Part shown: piece by piece, positions 59,740 to 64,000 of the stretch
Numbering within the stretch: the stretch's first letter is position 1
How the letters are laid out: each line of letters opens with the position of its first letter
Assembly: GCA_028023455.1 (NCBI GenBank)
Contig: JAQFVV010000072.1
Coordinates: forward strand, 954,501 to 1,018,500
From: Epiperipatus broadwayi
Lineage: Eukaryota > Onychophora > Udeonychophora > Euonychophora > Peripatidae
Reading direction: 5' to 3'
DNA length: 64,000 nucleotides
Program-made: the position numbers and the translations under genes
Notes under the pieces: model-generated
Databases searched by the model: none
What the model saw: the letters and a program-made list of their open reading frames with translations, nothing else
What the model was told of the DNA's origin: nothing

Positions 59740-60682
59740 CAGGGGTCTGGAACATCTTTTATTCAGAAAGTCATTTTGACAAGAAACAAAAAAAAAATAA
59801 TATTTAGGGAGCCATAACTTGAAATCAATTTCATTCATTATTTATAAATAATAACATTGAGTATGCATGCATATACAAGAATCCAACAACTCTTTAAACT
59901 TGCATATAACACTTTTGTGGGTGAAACAACAACAAAAAAATTTTTTTTCTGTAAATTTCACTTTTAATTAAAACTTTTCCCTCTAAATTTCTAGTAAATA
60001 TAATCAATTTGCATTACAAAATTTATCTGTGAAAAAAATCATTTATATAAATATGAAGATACAATGTTAATATTCAAATTTACTAATACGAAATACATAT
60101 ATTGTACATCATTTATCTTTTTCACATGTGTATGGTCGTGAATATCGGTTATATGAGATAGAGTGGATAGCTGAAGGGAGCTTGAAAGTCTGTGTTCAAA
60201 CCCTCTATAATTACATCTAAACTCAAAGTATATAAATTATATTTGTATTCAAATAGTATGACTTTTGAACTATTATGTTCTCAGCCAACTTACTCAAGTT
60301 GGAAGTATATTTCGTGCATTTTAATAATAATAACGCCTTTAAACTTGAATATAAAAAAAAGATATATAAACTTGAATCATTCAATCTGCTCCTACGGTTA
60401 CTTTTCCCATAGTTCATTGAAGAAAACATAATGCGCAGTATGCTCTTTTAAATCTAAACCTCGCGCACTTGTCACAATAATTTATACACATTTGTAATAA
60501 ATATATTAATTAAATTATAATAAAATTAATACAATTAGTTACAAATTACATATTAGTATACATAAATAAAATATTATTTTACAATATATTAAATTTTTAA
60601 TAAAATTTATATACTGTATATCCAAAATAAGAGAACCACACTTTTTCCACTAAAGAGCTGCTGGTTCCCGATCTCTGCCCTA
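59740..60682. mobile_element. hAT-like non-autonomous DNA transposon
   Basis: Left end CAGGGGTCTGGAACATC and right end GGTTCCCGATCTCTGCCCTA are inverted relatives of the CAGGGGTCGGGAACC ends of many hAT elements. Just inside lie 'AGGGAGCCATAA' on the left and 'AAAGAGCTGCTGG' on the right, as in related elements. No transposase. The 8 bp flanks are similar but not identical. An Fb1 arm (60108-60214) is nested inside. Confidence 0.5.
60108..60214. repeat. Fb1 solo right arm
   Basis: ATCATTTATCTTTTTCACAT, GTGTATGGTCGTGAATAT, GAGATAGAGTGGATAGCTGA, AGCTTGAAAGTCTGTGTTCA and the terminus AACCCTCTATAATTAC follow the right arm at 7470-7574 closely. Confidence 0.8.
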
Positions 60683-61380
60683 TCCTATGAGACCTTTCGA
60701 GTTTTTTTCTTAAAAAAAATTCATTCTCTCCCCTATGCATTTTTCTGACCTTTTAAAAAAAAGAAAAATAGAAGATATATAAATAATTGAATGATTTATC
60801 ACTCTGGAGTTCATAAAAAGTTTTGTACAGGAAGTGGCAGAGGTAGAGCCATGATCACTGAGTTCCAGCATTTGCTTCTATCACTACATTAATCCATGCA
60901 GGACATTAAAAATATGTGTCGATATCTTTTGTTTTGTTGGTTTATTTAAAGAATAAGCTTTAACTGTAGTATGACGGGAGAGAGTTAGTATCAATTCTAG
61001 CGCATGTGTGAAGAATAGTTATTTCCATATATTACAGATATATAAATCGCTATATTATTAATTATTACATCTATATAAATCAATAAGATTCAGTGTCGTT
61101 TATTTAAAGAGTAAGTTTTAATGGTAGATGGATTACCTACGGTTTTAAAACAATTATTGGTGAGACAGTGTGTGACAATTTTAGCGCGCGTTAGTTCCAT
61201 ATATATTGGATATTTTCTGAACAGATCCACAAAGTCTTTTCAATAGATAGATGCATAAGCATATATGTATAGACATTTAAGCTACGCATACTTATATAAA
61301 CGCAAAAAAGCATAAATCTCAATTTTAAAAAATAAATAAAAAAGCATTAAAAATATTAATATTATTTAAATATTAATAAA
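60683..61380. other. No gene seen
   Basis: AT-rich. A loose pair of similar stretches (ATTTAAAGAATAAGCTTTAA near 60945 and ATTTAAAGAGTAAGTTTTAA near 61101, each followed by a GTTAGTATCA/GCGCGCGTTAG-type block) suggests an old 155 bp duplication. Confidence 0.4.
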
Positions 61381-61571
61381 TGTAGGGGATTTGAACTCAG
61401 ACTTTCAAGCATCTTTCAATTACCCACACTATCTCATACCGTTGAAACACATGACCACACATGTAGAAAAGATAAGTAGATCACCAATATACGTATTTCG
61501 TGCTGAACCAGCACTCATCAGTTGGTCCAGATTATCAACTCTCTCACACACGTATATAATTAGTCCTCAGG
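61381..61571. repeat. Fb1 solo left arm
   Basis: Matches the left arm at 50587 onward: GGGGATTTGAACTCAGACTT, CACACTATCTCATACC, ATGACCACACATGTAG, AACCAGCACTCATCAGTTGG. The opposing arm is absent; the solo right arm 1.2 kb to the left is in reversed order and is a separate fragment. Confidence 0.8.
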
Positions 61572-63663
61572 TATATGAAGAGTGCCTGTATTTCGAATAT
61601 TAAACATTAACAGTAAAAGTTAGTGTTATTCATTATATAGAACATCATATATTTATTTTTATTAATATACAGGTTACTAATATATATATACACAAAAGGT
61701 ACTAATGAGAAAGTGATTCATTTTCTTAATTACAGTATTGTCATGTACTGAGGTGGGAGTATGTATTGTTCACTGGAGTAGCACTTAAAACGATTGTATT
61801 TAACGTTATATGTACATCTGTTATGAATTAATTTATTACATAAACACATATACCGGGTATATAAAACTAAGCCAAAAATCTTTCCTTATTGTAAGTAATG
61901 TGTCAAGAACCTTAAATATTTTAGTGACTTTTATATATAATTTTTCTGGATCTTGGTAAAAATTCTTGATTCATTAAAGCTACCTCTAAATATTATAAAT
62001 GCAAGTGTAAATGTATAAATATTAAATTTATAAAAATATATGCCTGTGTGTCAATATGTTTGTATTCGCATTGTATGTATATGGGTGTAATGTGTGTATG
62101 TATACATTGTAAATTTTTGAAACTAATATTCCATACTTTTTTTTATTTATTCATAAATTAAATTTGTTATATCTATAATAATATATTTAAATATGTTTTG
62201 GATAATGTTTAATATCCACTTTTATTATACTAATGGCGATTTTTATGATGTTGGGCACATATATTTTTGGAATTTCTGATGTGAAACAAGCATATATATT
62301 ACATACTTCCACGTGAATAAAAATATCCGAAACAGTGGCTGAACCAGCACTCTTCAGTGGACCCAGGACACATTTGTTCATACAAACAGAATCCAAATCA
62401 AACCAAATGATGAATATGTATCTAAAATTAATATTTTTTATAAGAATATTCAACAAGCAACTCTTCATCTGTAATAGCAATATATTCTATCCTTCTCCCA
62501 AGTTGTATATTTTCCAATTTGTCATACTTAACTTTTTGTTTGTATTCCCCTCCTCCTTTCACAGTTCGTTCTTTTAACCAAAATCATTTCCACTAAGTCC
62601 CTTTTTTTTTTAGAAGAAAGAAAAAGAGCTGATCTATTTTTATGATTTTGCAGTTTATATATCCATACCTAATTGTGTTTATATACTGGTAATATACACA
62701 TGTCCACATTCTATGTACAAGTGTATATGCTTATGTATAAAATCATATTTATATATGTAGATATACAAACTTGGGTGCACTGTCTATATATATAATTTAT
62801 GAATTTAGTCTTTACATGTATAATTTATGCAATTAATGCATGCAAATCTATGCATCACAATATTATAAATGACAATATTTAAGTGCAACATATTTACTCT
62901 TTATTTAATTAAAGTATAAAATAGTCTATAATAAATTTCTGAGAACGGTTATATTAAATAATATGTTATATCTTAAATAATTAATAATTTAATAGAAAGT
63001 GCATTTAAATGCTCACATTCAGAATGTTAAAAGATATCTAAAGTTTATGTATCTGTGTAGACTAAAATAATGTAATGAATGTATATTTATTTATAACAAT
63101 AAAACTATATTTTCAATTGAAAAGAAAATAATCCGTTTAAGTTTAGATGAAATTATATAAAATTCTTGATACAATTAATGACTTAATTTTGCAAGTTTGT
63201 TTCACAGATAGTAAATTACTTAAATTGAACAGCAAATCTTGAAAAGTTTATGATTATATTTTAGAAAATAAGAAATATTATATTAAAATTGATAATGATT
63301 TATTTATAAAAATGAACATAATGTTAACTATAACAATATTAATATAAAAAGAATTTTGAAATGGAAATCTACCAATCAAAAATGATTTGACATGAATGTA
63401 CAAAGTAAAAATGATGATAACACGGCAGCTGTTCTAGTTGATAAAAAACCATTCCTAACGAAGCTCAGACTGTAGTAAGTGATGGAAGTCATTGTTTGGT
63501 AAGCTGTTTAATTTTCAATGGCAGCCAAAATGAGACATTCAGGAAATGAAATCTAATATTTAAGAAATTAAAAATAGTTATTGTCTCATTAAATTCCATA
63601 AAAACGTAGTAACAACAACAACAAAAAAGGAACAACTTATAAACGGGTAATCTCTTTCTCTAC
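61572..63663. other. 2.1 kb without gene
   Basis: AT-rich. A trace of Fb1 (CTGAACCAGCACTCTTCAGT then GGACCCAG) is present at 62339-62366. Otherwise nothing is supported. Confidence 0.4.
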
Positions 63664-63727
63664 AATGCAGATAGGTGACGCTGTCACAGAGGAATGGTGT
63701 GTAGCACTTCGGATTACTTCCATCCAG
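63664..63727 (-). CDS. Candidate internal exon of a host gene (minus strand)
   Basis: On minus, TTTAACTATATTTCAG precedes 63727 with a pyrimidine-rich stretch (TCTCTTTTTTTCTTATG) 20-40 nt upstream, and GTAGAG follows 63664 as a possible donor. With phase 1 entry the 64 nt give WMEVIRSATHHSSVTASPICI without a stop; reading through the donor runs into a stop soon after. WMEVIRSA resembles the last helix of a PH domain (a Trp followed by a helical VI-SA), but 8 residues cannot prove this. The segment is GC-richer than its surroundings. Alternative: chance exon-like sequence. The parent gene, if real, would extend beyond the window. Confidence 0.3.
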
Positions 63728-64000
63728 CTGAAATATAGTTAAACAGTATCATAAGAAAAAAAGAGACACTATATTTAGAACCTTAAATATATACATAAAG
63801 ATAAAAATAAACTCTGTATAAGTAAATAACAAAACAGATTCATAGCAAGCAATTATTAAAATGGGGAAAAAATAACGCATGCTTAGTTGCATTCTATTAA
63901 CTCCTTGATTCAAAATGTTATTAGAATTATCAATATGTCAGCCTTCCTTAATTTTTCTATTGCTATTATTTGAATCAGTACATACAATATCAATTTTCTG
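63728..64000. other. Right edge, possible intron
   Basis: AT-rich. If the exon candidate is real this is the upstream intron on the minus strand. Nothing else is seen. Confidence 0.3.

Noticed and set aside
1-64000. CRISPR array, operons or bacterial-type genes
   Set aside because: Tandem repeats here lack regular unique spacers of CRISPR size, and the DNA is an animal repeat landscape with no prokaryotic coding density.

Overview
The window looks like non-coding genomic DNA of an animal. It is strongly AT-rich on both strands, has long A/T homopolymers, no dense open reading frames, and a very high load of transposable-element debris. The mix of tRNA-derived SINEs ending in a TGACATATG-A(n) tail, Penelope-like (GIY-YIG) retroelement fossils, Tc1/mariner and RTE/BovB-like LINE fragments and many long inverted repeats suggests a cephalopod mollusc, most likely an octopus. 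That is an inference from repeat types remembered as cephalopod-like; no gene here fixes the species.

Layout. 0-8.6 kb: a 68-69 bp tandem repeat interrupted by a foldback element; a dead mariner-like transposon on the minus strand (2.65-3.86 kb); and a full-length processed copy of ribosomal protein L23 (uL14) inserted in an 88 bp tandem repeat with 15 bp target-site duplications. A SINE and foldback elements follow. 8.6-14.5 kb: the largest feature, a 5.9 kb LTR retrotransposon on the minus strand. Its LTRs are about 2.1 kb and differ by roughly 2%. It has a primer-binding site matching tRNA-Lys(CTT), and the internal region is only 1.6 kb, with one coiled-coil Gag-like ORF and no protease, reverse transcriptase or integrase. 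14.5-25 kb: a SINE, a decayed coiled-coil Gag-like remnant, a minisatellite enclosed by inverted repeats, and dispersed duplicated blocks. 26-33 kb: a Penelope-like RT/GIY-YIG fossil, a LINE 3' end and three foldback elements. 33-45 kb: tRNA-Gly-type SINEs, a head-to-head palindrome made from Penelope GIY-YIG fragments, a 1.1 kb TIR element and two more foldbacks. 45-64 kb: two SINEs with clean duplications at the start, then more foldbacks, a LINE end, a hAT-like non-autonomous element and, at the right edge, one short possible host exon (minus strand).

Host genes. I see no convincing complete host gene. The best host-coding candidates are a 64 nt exon-like segment at 63664-63727 (minus), with acceptor, pyrimidine tract and donor, and a GC-richer island at 47.27-47.5 kb. 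The window is therefore best read as a long intron or intergenic desert.

How parts relate. The elements depend on one another: SINEs and the L23 retrocopy need LINE machinery in trans, and the 5.9 kb LTR element needs another element's Pol. At least a dozen foldbacks with arms of roughly 50-430 bp would form long double-stranded RNA if transcribed. In cephalopods, which recode many transcripts by A-to-I editing, that is the most interesting possible function of the region, but it is inference.
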